From the NCBI GenBank assembly GCA_022605955.1, contig JAKCOZ010000001.1, positions 35,637,646-35,701,645 of the forward strand: a stretch of DNA of 64,000 nucleotides. The letters run 5' to 3'. Shown here piece by piece: positions 23,815-34,771 of the stretch; positions within the stretch are counted from its first letter, which is position 1; each line of letters opens with the position of its first letter. The notes under the pieces were generated by a model. That model had not been told where the DNA came from and did not search any database. It was given only the letters and a program-made list of their open reading frames with translations. This stretch comes from Rallus limicola. Its lineage: Eukaryota > Chordata > Aves > Gruiformes > Rallidae. The translations under genes were made by a program, and so were the position numbers.

Positions 23815-24580
23815 ATTGTTGATTGTTCTCACTGAGAAAAACTTTCCTCTTGTATCCATTTGTAATGTTCCCAGGAGTAACTTGCACCCATGATCCCTGG
23901 TCTTTTCCATGTGACTTGTTACAAAAATGAGTAGCCTCCTTTTATATACTTGAACATCGTGATGTGTTTTCCCTTTCTTAAGGCTGAAAAAACCCAATTC
24001 TCTCAGCCTTTCGGCCTATGGCAGGTTTTCTAGCCCTTTGATCATCTTGTGGCCTTTCTTTGGACCCTCTCCAGCCTGTCCACATCTTTTTTGCTTTGTG
24101 GAGACCAGAACTGATCACAGTATTCCAGGTGTGGCCTGACAAGTGCTGAGTAGAGTGGGATGATGACTTCTTTATCTCTGCTGGTGATGTTCCTGTTGAC
24201 GTAACCCAGCATCCTGTTGGCTCACCTTGCCACAGCAGTGCTTTGTTCACTTGTAATGGGTTGTATACTAGAACCTCCTAGGACCTTTTCCATGGAGCTG
24301 CTGTCCAGCCAGGTGGATCCCAGCCTGCACTGCACTCTGGGATTATGTTTTCCCAGGTACAAGACCTTATACTTGTCCTTGTTGAACTTCGTAAGGTTCT
24401 TGTTAGCCCACTCTTCCAGCCTATCCAGGTTTTCCTGCAGGGTGGCTCTCAGTGTGTCTGCTTCTCTGCTCAGTTTGTTATTGTCGGCAAAGTTAATCAG
24501 GTGCACTTGATCCTATCATCCAGATCCCTTATGAAGATATTAAACAGCTTGAGGCCCAAAGGTGGAAAGGTCCAAAGGCC
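23815..24580 (-). mobile_element. CR1 LINE fragment with decayed reverse-transcriptase palm
   Basis: Minus-strand CR1 carrying the end of the reverse-transcriptase palm and the thumb region. The 94-codon frame at 24222-24506 starts just before the catalytic box, which here reads FADNN (24477-24491) instead of FADD plus T. The second catalytic aspartate is therefore Asn and the enzyme would be dead. Downstream blocks EEWANKNLTKFNKDKYKVLY and LGKHNPRVQ match the family. After 24222 the frame is broken. The 3' UTR is missing on the left, where the element meets the tail of the plus-strand CR1. Confidence 0.9.
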
Positions 24581-27500
24581 CAAACTTGTTCACCTATGAG
24601 GAAAATAGTTACCTAGCCAATACTGAGAGTACTCATCCTTCATCCATCACGGTGTGGGCATCCTCTGTATCACACTGTGAAGCATGAAAGGGTCAGAAGT
24701 CCAGCTGCTGATGGATCTGCTTCAAAACCTTTTTTGGGTAAACTGATGTATTTATACCTTCCAGCTGGGAAGTTTGGTCTATCCTATTTGTGTGAGTGTG
24801 TAAATTCTGAAGAAACTCAGTATGCAAGGCTTGTGGCTGCAGAAGACAGAAAGCTGTCAGTGGATGTGGCTTCAGGATGACTGTTAGCCCTTCTTGGCCA
24901 CTGTGTCCTGTCCATGTGTTGTCCTTGCTTTGACCTAAAGGCGTTGTTCATAGCATACATCAGGCCTTACCATGAGATGTGCATGAACCAAAATCTGAGC
25001 AGGAGTTGAATGAAAGTTGCAACTATGGAGGAAGATGTTAGAGGCTGGTCAGGTCAATGGCAGCCTGTAGGTGAGGTCAGTGATAGCCTGTTTGTTCTCC
25101 TGAGCTTTGGCAGGTTATTTATGGCAGTATCCTTAGTGGTCTTGTGGGGGCAAGTAAGGGACATCTTTTAGTTACTCATGGAAGGGGAGACAGTTTTTGG
25201 TCTCCAGGTGGTGCCAGAGTGGTGTAACAATTTATATTGTGGCACGTGCATGCTTTAAAACAAGAAGTTACTTAGCACAAAAAACCAGTCATCCACAGAC
25301 TCATTGGTAATTTTATCCAGAAATTTCAATAAGGGTTTTTAAGAGGCTGAGCTTAGGAGGCTGTACATACAGATTTATTGCCTTAATGGTCCCTAAGCAA
25401 AGGCTGAGTAGACCGGAATGGTTCTGAATTGTGTCAATGAGTGATGGATTAAAGATTCCCCAGGTACTGTGTACAAAGAGACACAGCTGACCCAAATGGT
25501 TCCTTGAAAGCTATTCTGGTTTATTGTGTCAGTGATCCACAGATAATAGGTCTCGGGGGGACTTTTGAACCAGGTTTTTCAATTCATGAGGCAGTAAGTA
25601 TGCTCTGACTTGCCAAGTCTAGGCAAACTTTGGCACATCTCGAAGCATATTTGAAGGGCTTGAAGCAATGTCTCACAGACTTTTATTGAACTTGTAACAG
25701 ATTTAAAGGAGGAACAGTCAGGAAATGCAGTGATTCTGAACTGGGGAAAGGCATGAGTGGGAGGGAAATCATGCAATGCTCAGCCAAAATCTTAACTGTA
25801 GAAGCAATTTTCAGGCACAGGAAAAAAAGGAAAAGATTTCATGTATTTTCAAGCCTTGCAATAGTTGCACAATGTTGTGTCAAAGTTTCTGACTCTCTGC
25901 AGACTCACAGTTGAATATATTTACATTCTTCTGACAGAGTGAAAAGTAATCACACAGTAATTTAACAAGGAAACTTAAAGACATTAATAGTTCTAATTAT
26001 CGAGTGATAGGTAGCATATTGATAGCTTTGTTTCATGTAATTAAAAAACACCAGAAGGAAAATTTCAAAATTAATTGCCACCGTTTCAAGCAATGATGTG
26101 ATATGGAAGTAAGAAACTTAGCTTTGGAAACTAAATAAAATCTGTCAGGAAGGGAACTCTAGTACTGAAAAAGGCTTATCTCAGATAAAACACTCCTGCT
26201 TATTCAATCCAGTTAGTGTGACCTCACGAAAACTGATCTATCACACAGTGATGTCTTGTTTCATGTTTGCATGCCCCCAAATATAATTCTTACATTTAAA
26301 ACAGTTATGAAATAAAAAGTAGGAAGTGTATATATTACTTAGAATATTCTCGTTGCTTTTTAAAGATAACTCTATGAGTAAACCATGGAATTTGAAAGAC
26401 TTTTTCTTTAAAATAATGCAATTCAAATGTAAACTCCAGTGGATCACTAAATGCTTTTTGCCAAATTCATTATTTTCAGGAACATAAATTGCAATTTAGA
26501 GATCTAGCTACATTTTATCAACTTGTGGATGAATGATGAATTAATACTGATTATGAATTGCTATTATTCATGAATTCTTGTTATTCATGTCTGGATCCTT
26601 GTTTATTCAACTGAAACAAGGTTACTTGGGAATGTGGACTGAGCTCACTAGCTTTAGTTTGCATGGAGTGTTTTCCCAAATAAATTCCTTATTTTTAAAG
26701 CATGCTTGTTTGTGGTGAATTACTATGAATCCCAACATGCTGCTCAGGCTTTACTTACACATCATTAAACTCCCTTTTGCATGTTTTAACTAGAACTGCA
26801 ATAACTATTGTGCCCTTAAATAACAAATGACAGTTGAGCAACGCACCTTTTCCTAGTGATACACACCGACTATCAGAACATTGAATCGCTGTCTTCTGTC
26901 AAGGCGGTGATATGAATGACAAGCGTCACTCTTTCTTAGCATCCAAACTGGTACATGATACTCGTGTCTAGTCACATGAGGAGTTTAGTTAACAGGTGGT
27001 CTGCAATCATTGAAATAGACATGTGGGAAGGGTTGCATTGAAATGCATGTTGCGTGCCTCTTTTTCTAATCTTTTCCCATTGCATGAGCCGTTTCTGTTC
27101 TATTAAATTCTGTATTAAATGAACATTGTGTCCTATAAGAATTGGAGCAAGAGGAAATTATTCTCACTTATCACATTACAGAAATGCAAAGCTTCAAACA
27201 ATAATGTCAAATTATTTTTCATGATAAGTTTCTTCATGTGAGGCTGCACTTACTGTTTTGAATTCATAGTTATAAAGTTGTGCCTCCATTACATTACAAG
27301 TTGCAGGTGGCCTAATTAAAACCAAGACTTATTAAGAGTCGAGTGGGAAGATCAGATCATAATGAAGGAAATATTATGAATAATATATAGTCATTTATAT
27401 GCAGCAGAAACTAAAATAGGTAGGCAAATGTTGAATTAGTTATTTCAAATTTATAGAGAACATTCCTCATTCTCCCATTTGAACCTGCAGAGGACCCAGC

Positions 27501-30500
27501 CTGTCAGACAGCATTCATGCCTACTGTAGCGTCTTTACCTCTTTGTCTCCTGTGTAGTCCTGCTACACTTCAGTCTCTTTGGTATATTTAGTTATTTAAT
27601 TTTAATTAAAGGAACATATAGGCTTTAAGCAGTTCAGACTCACACTCATCCAAAAAACTTAAATGCTACTGGAGTCTGTGGACCTGTCCCAGGAAGGATG
27701 CTAAGAGATGACATAGTTTGGCAAAAATAGAGTGCTTAAGAAGAGTGACCTTAGGCAAAGCACAAAGCTGGCATATGCCACATGCACCTGTCAGTTATGA
27801 TGGTAACAGACATAGGCTGAGAAAGAAATAAGTTCAAAATGGAAAAAAAAAAAAAAAAAAGCTTCAGTGATGAAAACCCCAAAACTGTGCAGAAGTTGTT
27901 TGTTTGTTGGCATGCCACACAGCCTGCACATGTGTTGGAAATGCATCTGACTCGTGGCATTCTGAAAAGGATGGGAAACAAAAGAGAAACATCCTTGTTA
28001 TGTGGCATGCTGCATCCTGTATCATCAGTGTTTCAGTGTGATGACAGTTGTGTTAGACCCTGTAGCAGTGACAGGAAATACAAATATAAAGTACCCTTGA
28101 TAAGCCTCTCTTTTCCTTTCCTTATTAAAAAAAGAGAGAGAGAGAAAAAAGAGGTAAATGGTTTTAAATGCACAGAATAAGCAGATGGAACCATATCAAG
28201 AAAATTATGATCAGTTGCTGTTCAGCGCAGAGTAATATGTTTTGCAATGAGCTGATTTCCAGAGTTTTCCTCTCTTCAAGGTATGCTGGATACAGTCCTG
28301 CAAGGACACATTCAGGTAACCACTCATGTAACTGATCCTCATGTAACTATAATGGTGACAACATCTGCAAGCACAGGCATATATGGCTTCAGGACAAGTC
28401 AAGCTTATACATGCCACCAAAAAAACCCCAAAACCAAAAAAACCCCATCTTTTCTTATTTTTTATTTGTTTGCTAGAAATATGCAGGTGTTAGATTCTCA
28501 AATCAAATGACAATTCATACTGCCAGACATTATACATCCCATTTGTGCTACACAGAATCTGAAGAGATTTGGTGTAGGGGGGCACAGAGAAAAACAATTT
28601 TAAGCCTGTTGGGAATTTCTTGTTCCCATACCTTATTTACAGCCATATCTTTCTTTGAAAGGCTTTTCCTCGGGACCAAAATGATTGGAAGCAATGCAAG
28701 CAGAGTCCATATACAAGGGTTTAAAAGAACATCATATAGATGACATAGTTAAAACGCTTCCCCAGTGTGGCAACCAAGGTCATGTGGCGCCTAGTGATAT
28801 CTTATGACAATAGAAGTTTTGCAAATTAAATTTGCTTTTATATTTACTTCCTATTTCTTGCAGCTCCAAGAGTGAAGCAAGCATGGTTCTTTCAGATAGT
28901 TCAGTGTTCTTATGCCCGATTGCAATGGTCTCTGAGCTAGCCAGTGCTTTTTAGGCACAGCCCTGAGCAAGACAAGGGGCACAGGGAGAAGCACCACAAA
29001 CGCAGCCTTTGGAGGCGGTATGCATCAAGGACACTCCTCTACCCATGTGTTGGGGGAAAGAGAAAACAGAAGGCAGGAAGGAAATTTCCAGCATGTCTTC
29101 AAAAATGATAGCTCACTTCTTTGCTCACAATGGCCAGGTATCCTGACTGCAGAGGAAGTGGGTAAAGACAGAGCACTTTTGGATGGAATTCACTTTTTCC
29201 ATGAGTTTCATTTCACCTCTCCGAGCCTGTTTACTAGCCCAGGCCTGCTTTTGGGATCCCAGGGGACTTGCTCTCATTTTTGCCAATGAAATGAAAGGAA
29301 CAAGCTACCTCTCAACATGGTGAGTGTTTGAGGTGTGATAAAACTGGCTTTTCAGCCTCAACTCCCATTTCTAAACCCAATGTATGAAACACATAAATGA
29401 CTCAAAGGGCAGTAAGTAAGCTCTGAAACTTTCTCTGTGATCTCTCCTGATTTCTTTAACATCCTACTAGCCCAAAAGTGGAGATCTTTAATTTTAATGG
29501 GAGGAGTAAGTTGTAACAATTAGAAAATGTTCTAACTAGAGTATATGTGCAATTCTGCTGGATGTCTTTGAGACATTAAAATCCCATGGGATTGGCAGGT
29601 AGGATCCCTTTCAGTTTAGACCCTGCTGTATGAATTCTGTGAGAGTTTGCAGGACCATTAAGGCCAGTTCCAATTTTGCTTTTTTGTGACATCTGTCAAG
29701 TCACCGTAGAAAAGACTTTGTCCCACATTTTGACAAGAATTGTGGAAAGGGTCTCATACTGCAGTATGAATTATACACATTTCTGCAGTAAGAAAGGTTG
29801 GAAGCTGCTAACCAGCTTCCAGAGAGGGCTATTTCCCCCTATTTTGTTGACTGGAAGGCTCAGGATATAACTGTGCAGCAGAAAAGGACGCTTCGTGGAG
29901 CCATCTGCGCTAGCCTGGAAAGCAGAAGCATGTAGCTATGCTACCCTGGTTCTTCTCCAGAGCAGACATATCCTGTCATTAATGAGCGTTCAGTGTACAG
30001 TATTGAGCCCTTGCACAGTGCTGTGAAAATTAATGTTTAATCATATCTCCTGTGTGTCAGCTAGCTTGTCTGTCTCCTCATGACATATAGAGCTCTGTCT
30101 TACAGATATGTCTAAAGGAATTTAAGGACTCGCCTGAGGGAGACTGGGTAGAGTGAAGACCCAACTCCCTTTACTAATATTTGGAGACAGCATTTAATCA
30201 TTTCAGTGTCAATAAAAATACAGCATGTTCCTATTTGTAATCTTGCTTTCTCATTTCAGAAGGAAGAAAAGTACTTTCTTAGAGAAGGCATGATGAGTTA
30301 GCTAAGGGGTGCAGATAGCTTCTTGGCTCAAATGTGGAGGAGGAAGCACTATGATGACAGTTACATATTTTAACAGATTTCCAAGGAAGCCTTAGTGGTA
30401 AGATTATTATTTACTCACCCTAGCATAAAAGATGGTTACATTCTTTTTAAAGTAACTTTCAAATTTGTCCTTTCAATGTGGTTTGGTTGCATGGTTGAGT

Positions 30501-31547
30501 TCTTTTTAAGAAAATGATTCCACTAATCTGACATAATACATGTATAACAGCTACAGAAAATAATTTAAAAAATAATATTAATCCCTGGTATAGAGAGAAG
30601 ATCTTATGCCAGGAATCAAATGGAGAAAACTGCTGCCTCTTTCATCTTTAATAACTGAAGTGTGGCCCCTGGAGACCGAAGGTCACTGAATGCAATGTTT
30701 CATAATATGATATGCACTCCCAGCACATAATGCTCCAGTGTGATCTCAGGGGCAGATGGCAGGAGTCACAGGTACAAATATACAAACTCACAACTTCATG
30801 CTGTTTAGATCACGATGAAATGCTATGTGATGACACCTGTAGTCTCTGAAGTCTTTGCAGATTTTTCCTCTGCCTTAAAGAGGAAAATTCTGGTAGCTCA
30901 ATAGACTGTTAGCCTTCTTTCCTAATTTTGTAGTCATTCTGTCTCTGTTGGTCATTTCCACCACCACAAGTACATTTTGAAGTCACTGGCAAATTTCCCA
31001 AAATTTTTATTGAAGTCTTGAAGACATTAAGCTCCTAAAAATGTCATAAAAAGCAGCAGCTGAGTAGAGTTAAAGTCCTCACTGGCAAACACCCATTTAA
31101 ATGTCAGCACTCACTGATACATGATGTGGCTAGCTAGGAACCCTCTCCATGAGTCTGCCAGGCTATAGTGCATAATAGCTGGGGAAGAAGTGCTAATATA
31201 GGATAGGAAAGGGAGCTGGGGGCTGGAGGACATGAGAAAAAGTGGGGCAGAGGAACCAAAGGGACTGTGAGTACAGTGTCTGGGGACCAAAGACAGCTCA
31301 AGGGCATTACTGGGCCAGCAGCATAGTGAGGGTAAAACTAGAGATGATGAATGTACATCAAACTGTGATTATAGTGGAGCAGCCTGTGGAACGGGCATGG
31401 AACTAGTTCTACTACATACAGTATTGTTTTTAACAACTATGAATAGGCACAGACTTGCAGCTGCGCTGTTGAGCATGCTTTAAACAAACCAGTGCTGAGA
31501 TCAAATTCCTAGATGGAGCCAGTGTAACTACTACCACTCATTATAAA
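24581..31547. other. No gene recognised; long repeat-poor stretch
   Basis: Seven kilobases with no CR1 and no exon I can support. It holds a run of 18 A at 27843-27860 and a short GA-rich run at 28130-28152. The 113-codon frame at 27839-28180 begins within the A-run and has low-complexity ends. A block near 26.5-26.6 kb contains repeated TTATTCATG. Nothing else stands out. Confidence 0.5.
27843..27860 (+). repeat. Homopolymer A18
   Basis: An uninterrupted run of 18 adenines. I looked upstream for a processed pseudogene or SINE body and saw none, so this is best regarded as a simple mononucleotide repeat. Confidence 0.9.
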
Positions 31548-32323
31548 TGTGGGCTGGGCTGACCTTGTCTGTCTGCCAGGTTCCCACCCAGACGCTCTCT
31601 CACTCCCCATCCTCACCAGGCTAGGGGAGAAAATGAGAAGAAATGTGTTGAGATGAGGGCAGGGAGATCACTCCTGTTACCATCCCAGACAAAACCGACT
31701 CAGCTTGGAGAAGTTTAATTTAATTTACAGCAAACTAATAACAGAATAGGATGATAGCAGAAAAGGCAAAAAACCTTCCCACCACCCTCATTCTTCCCAG
31801 GCTCAGCTTGACTCCTTCATTCCTAAGTCCTGCCCTTCTCCTGCCCTGAGTGGCAGAGCAATGTATGGAATGGATGGCTGCGGTCAGTTCATAACAGCTA
31901 CTCTTTACTGCTCCTTCCTCCTCAAGCTGTTCCCCTGCTTCAGCCTGGGTTCCCTCCCATGGGATGCAGACCTTCAGGAGCTTCTCCAACATGGATTTCT
32001 GACCCAGTTGTCTGCAAGACTGTTTCTCACTCCTTTCTGTTGACTTCTCCTCTCTGCCAGGAATTTTTGCCCATTCTTAAATCTGTTTTCCCCGAAGCAC
32101 CGCTATCCTGTCTGAGGCACAGCCATGCCCTGGGCAGGGTGAGTGGGTCTGGCTGGAACCAGCTGTGTCTAACACCAGGCAGCCCCCACCTCTCCTCACA
32201 GAGGAGCCCCCACTGGCAGGACTGTGCCATAGACACCAAGTGCAACAGGGGGCTTGAGTGCTTAAATATGCCTAAAAATGAAGGCCTAACAACAAGCTTC
32301 AAACCTCTATGGATTCTTTAACA
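31548..32323. mobile_element. Probable endogenous retroviral LTR remnant (solo)
   Basis: This GC-richer block resembles a widespread bird LTR. Shared features are the phrase TGGGTTCCCTCCCATGGGAT near 31,947, CTTCTCCAACATGG near 31,980, a stretch of TCTCACTCCTTTCTGTTGAC, then CCCATTCTTAAATCTGTTTT. The right end is TCTTTAACA, a typical ACA terminus. TG at 31,548 would give a ~776-bp unit with TG...CA ends. No target-site duplication is evident, so the left border is uncertain. There is no gag, pol or env sequence next to it; the 85-120-codon frames inside it on both strands are not genes. It is a relic with at most regulatory potential. Family assignment is from memory, not from alignment. Confidence 0.45.
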
Positions 32324-32342
32324 GTTCAAAGAACATCAATAT

Positions 32343-32400
32343 TCACAGAATTGTAGGGGTTGGAAGGGACCTCCAGAGATCATTGTGTCCAACCCCCAAA
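32343..32400 (-). mobile_element. CR1 LINE 3'-end fragment
   Basis: Minus-strand CR1 tail seen on the plus strand as TCACAGAATTGTAGGGGTTGG, then AAGGGACCTCCAGAGATCAT and GTCCAACCCCC. It is almost identical to the start of the longer copy at 44.54 kb, so both probably belong to the same subfamily. It lies only ~20 bases beyond the end of the LTR-like block. Confidence 0.9.
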
Positions 32401-33576
32401 ATACTGCATAGAAATGAATTAAACACTTTTGATGATAACTATGAGACAAAAATTCAGGATATTCACAGCTGCTAGACCATGAAGTGATTGAGCACAGACT
32501 TTGTGGATTATTTCAGAGTCCTAAAATTTTGGACAGTTACGTCACACTAGAAACCAGAGTGCCTTCTATGAGCTTTGTCACTTGCCTTGCAGAAACAGTT
32601 AAGCGTGTGTTGCTCCAGCATGGAATCAAAGGCCAGCTGTTGATCCTGTTTGCTTCAGTCTCATTCTTTACAAAATGGAGGTGATGATACCTCCTTATTT
32701 CCTTAATGTTGTAAGATTCCAGGCCTTAAAACAGGAGAGAGGAAGAGTTTGTCAGTAAAATAGGCATGGTTTTACAGTTAGTAGGTTTCATACCTTTTCC
32801 AACTGTGATTTAGATGTCAATCTCAGATTGAATCCTCCTAAGTGAAAGGCCTCATTCAGCTACTTAAACACATTTATTTATGGCCACTTAAGATCCCTTT
32901 CATTTACAAAAACCTGTGGGGGAGTGTGTGTGGGGTGGATGGGGGGGTGTTTCCTCACACAGCCCTCATGTGTTCCTTGATGTGAGATGCCACTTTGAAA
33001 CCCATCTCTAATGGTGGCCAGGTCTGACATTAAGGGAACTAAATCAGGCCTGAGGCATCTGATGTCTTCCCTGCTACAAAAAGGGAAGAGGGCACCACAT
33101 CACTCTACAGCTAATATACAGCTGTGGGTGATTCACACACATTGCAGATTAGAAAATGGTTGAACAATGAGAGTTTTAAAGTGTTTGAATCTTGATGCAA
33201 AGTGGTGTTTAAGTCTTAAAGGAAAACAAGTTCTGGGGCACATCCTGCTTGTTGTATAGCACTGGCTGTTCAAGGTGCTTTCTCTATCCCACATGTAAAG
33301 CAAAGAGATGTTATGACCTCTGTGATGGATTTAAGAGATGAGAAAGGTTACACTGAAGAAAGGACGGAAAGTGTTGCTGCATGTGGTGAAAATATCCATG
33401 TCCTAGTTGATGCAAGACCAACTGGTCATGCTGAGGGAGGGAAGAAGGAGTCAGGGACACCATGGAGATGCAGAGGCTCTCCTGCCTTTGGTCCTGCCAC
33501 TGCTCAGGCATTCATTTTGCTTTGTTTAATAATCTGACTAATAAACTTGGTTTCCTTTTTTGTTCTGGTTGTACAG

Positions 33577-33641
33577 TAAATTACCAACAAGGATGGCTTG
33601 CTCATCCCTGAATCTGCCTATGCTTCCACTGCAAAGCCTGG
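33577..33641 (+). CDS. Candidate internal exon (65 bp), unidentified
   Basis: A very good acceptor (pyrimidine-rich TTTCCTTTTTTGTTCTGG, then TACAG) precedes 65 bases ended by a consensus donor, CCTGG|GTAAGC. Of the three frames only one is open in context, with two bases borrowed from the upstream exon; it reads KLPTRMACSSLNLPMLPLQS and leaves one base over. A second frame reads well after its first codon (ITNKDGLLIPESAYASTAKP), but its first codon would be TAA, so as an exon starting exactly here it is closed. I recognise neither peptide. It may be a coding exon, a UTR or lncRNA exon, or a decoy. Confidence 0.25.
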
Positions 33642-34752
33642 GTAAGCATTCAATTATTTTCCATCTTTGAATGAAAGTCTTTGAAAACAAAAATTCAACA
33701 TGAATGTCAAAAAAAGCTCCACAGTGTGTGAGGTTTGTTGTTTATGCACCGTTTTTGGTAAAAGACATCCGTATACATTTTACATTCCTTTTCAAAGATA
33801 AGTTTGTTATAGGCCTCACATCACTGAAGAAGTTATTTGGTTCTTGAACTGATTTTTGTAAATAACACTTAATTTCATTCAAGGGAGGAAAGAAAGGATG
33901 ACTACAGAACTTTCTTTAAGGCACATGGTGGTTCTTTGTTAAAGTGAAAAAGGGGTGAAATTATTGCATTTCTGTTGTTTGAAATAATTGCATTTCTTAT
34001 CAGAAAGCAGTTAGTACTTGCATCAGACCTGACACTGCAGAAACCTAAATCCTTTACTAGCCAAATGGAGTTGGTGACAGCAAACATAAAAACATTGTCA
34101 AGGGATTTCAAACGCTGCTCACATCACATAAACCACAAATATGGGTGAAAGCAAAGCCTAAGAAAAAATATGAGGTCTCAAAATACACAAAGCAAACTTA
34201 TCTCACCGCTGTGAACCTACCCAGTATACTATACATTTAAATAGAAATTCTGTAGAAAGCATGTAGAAAGGCTGGACATTCTGTGAAGGTGTAACATAGT
34301 TCTCGCTCTAGCCAACAAACAAATGAAATTGCTCTGCCAGATACTAATGTTCTGGATGTGGACAGAAACTGAAATACCTTGCAGGTGCAATATTGTGCAT
34401 TGCTAATGTTTCTTCTGCATCAGGAAATCAGCCTCAGGCTATTGATTTAATGCCAGATATTGGATCAGAATTGTCTGTATTACCCCAATTTCCTTACAAT
34501 ACTTTATAAGTTTACTGTTTTCTCAGCCTAGTGTACATCTATGTGAGGGATACAATACCTGTGTGTTGACTTTCTTCAGGTGAATCTTAGATTGATAGTA
34601 CTATTGCCTACTACATTCAGAACTGTGCGCAGCCATATTTACATCCTGGGCAGAGGCTTCTGGATTGCACCAGCTAGTTCAAGAGTTATTGGCCACTCAA
34701 CATCTCCTCCCTCCGTGAGGGTACCAGTGCCTGTTGTTGTAAAGGCAGTACA

Positions 34753-34771
34753 ACACACACACACACACACC
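34753..34771 (+). repeat. (AC)n microsatellite
   Basis: An uninterrupted AC dinucleotide run of about 19 bases followed by CCCC. It is likely to be length-polymorphic. Confidence 0.9.

Noticed and set aside
27839..28180. Possible processed pseudogene beside the A18 run
   Set aside because: No coding similarity upstream of the A-run and no target-site duplication seen; best explained as a simple repeat next to a chance frame.
31959..32321. 120-codon plus-strand frame and 91-codon minus-strand frame
   Set aside because: Both lie within the GC-richer LTR-like block, where stops are rarer; no protein similarity recognised.
13683..33641. The two exon candidates as consecutive coding exons of one gene
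   Set aside because: In the frame read at 13.7 kb the junction would be phase 0 and the next codon TAA; the only open phase of the 33.6-kb segment has just ~20 open codons upstream before a TGA.
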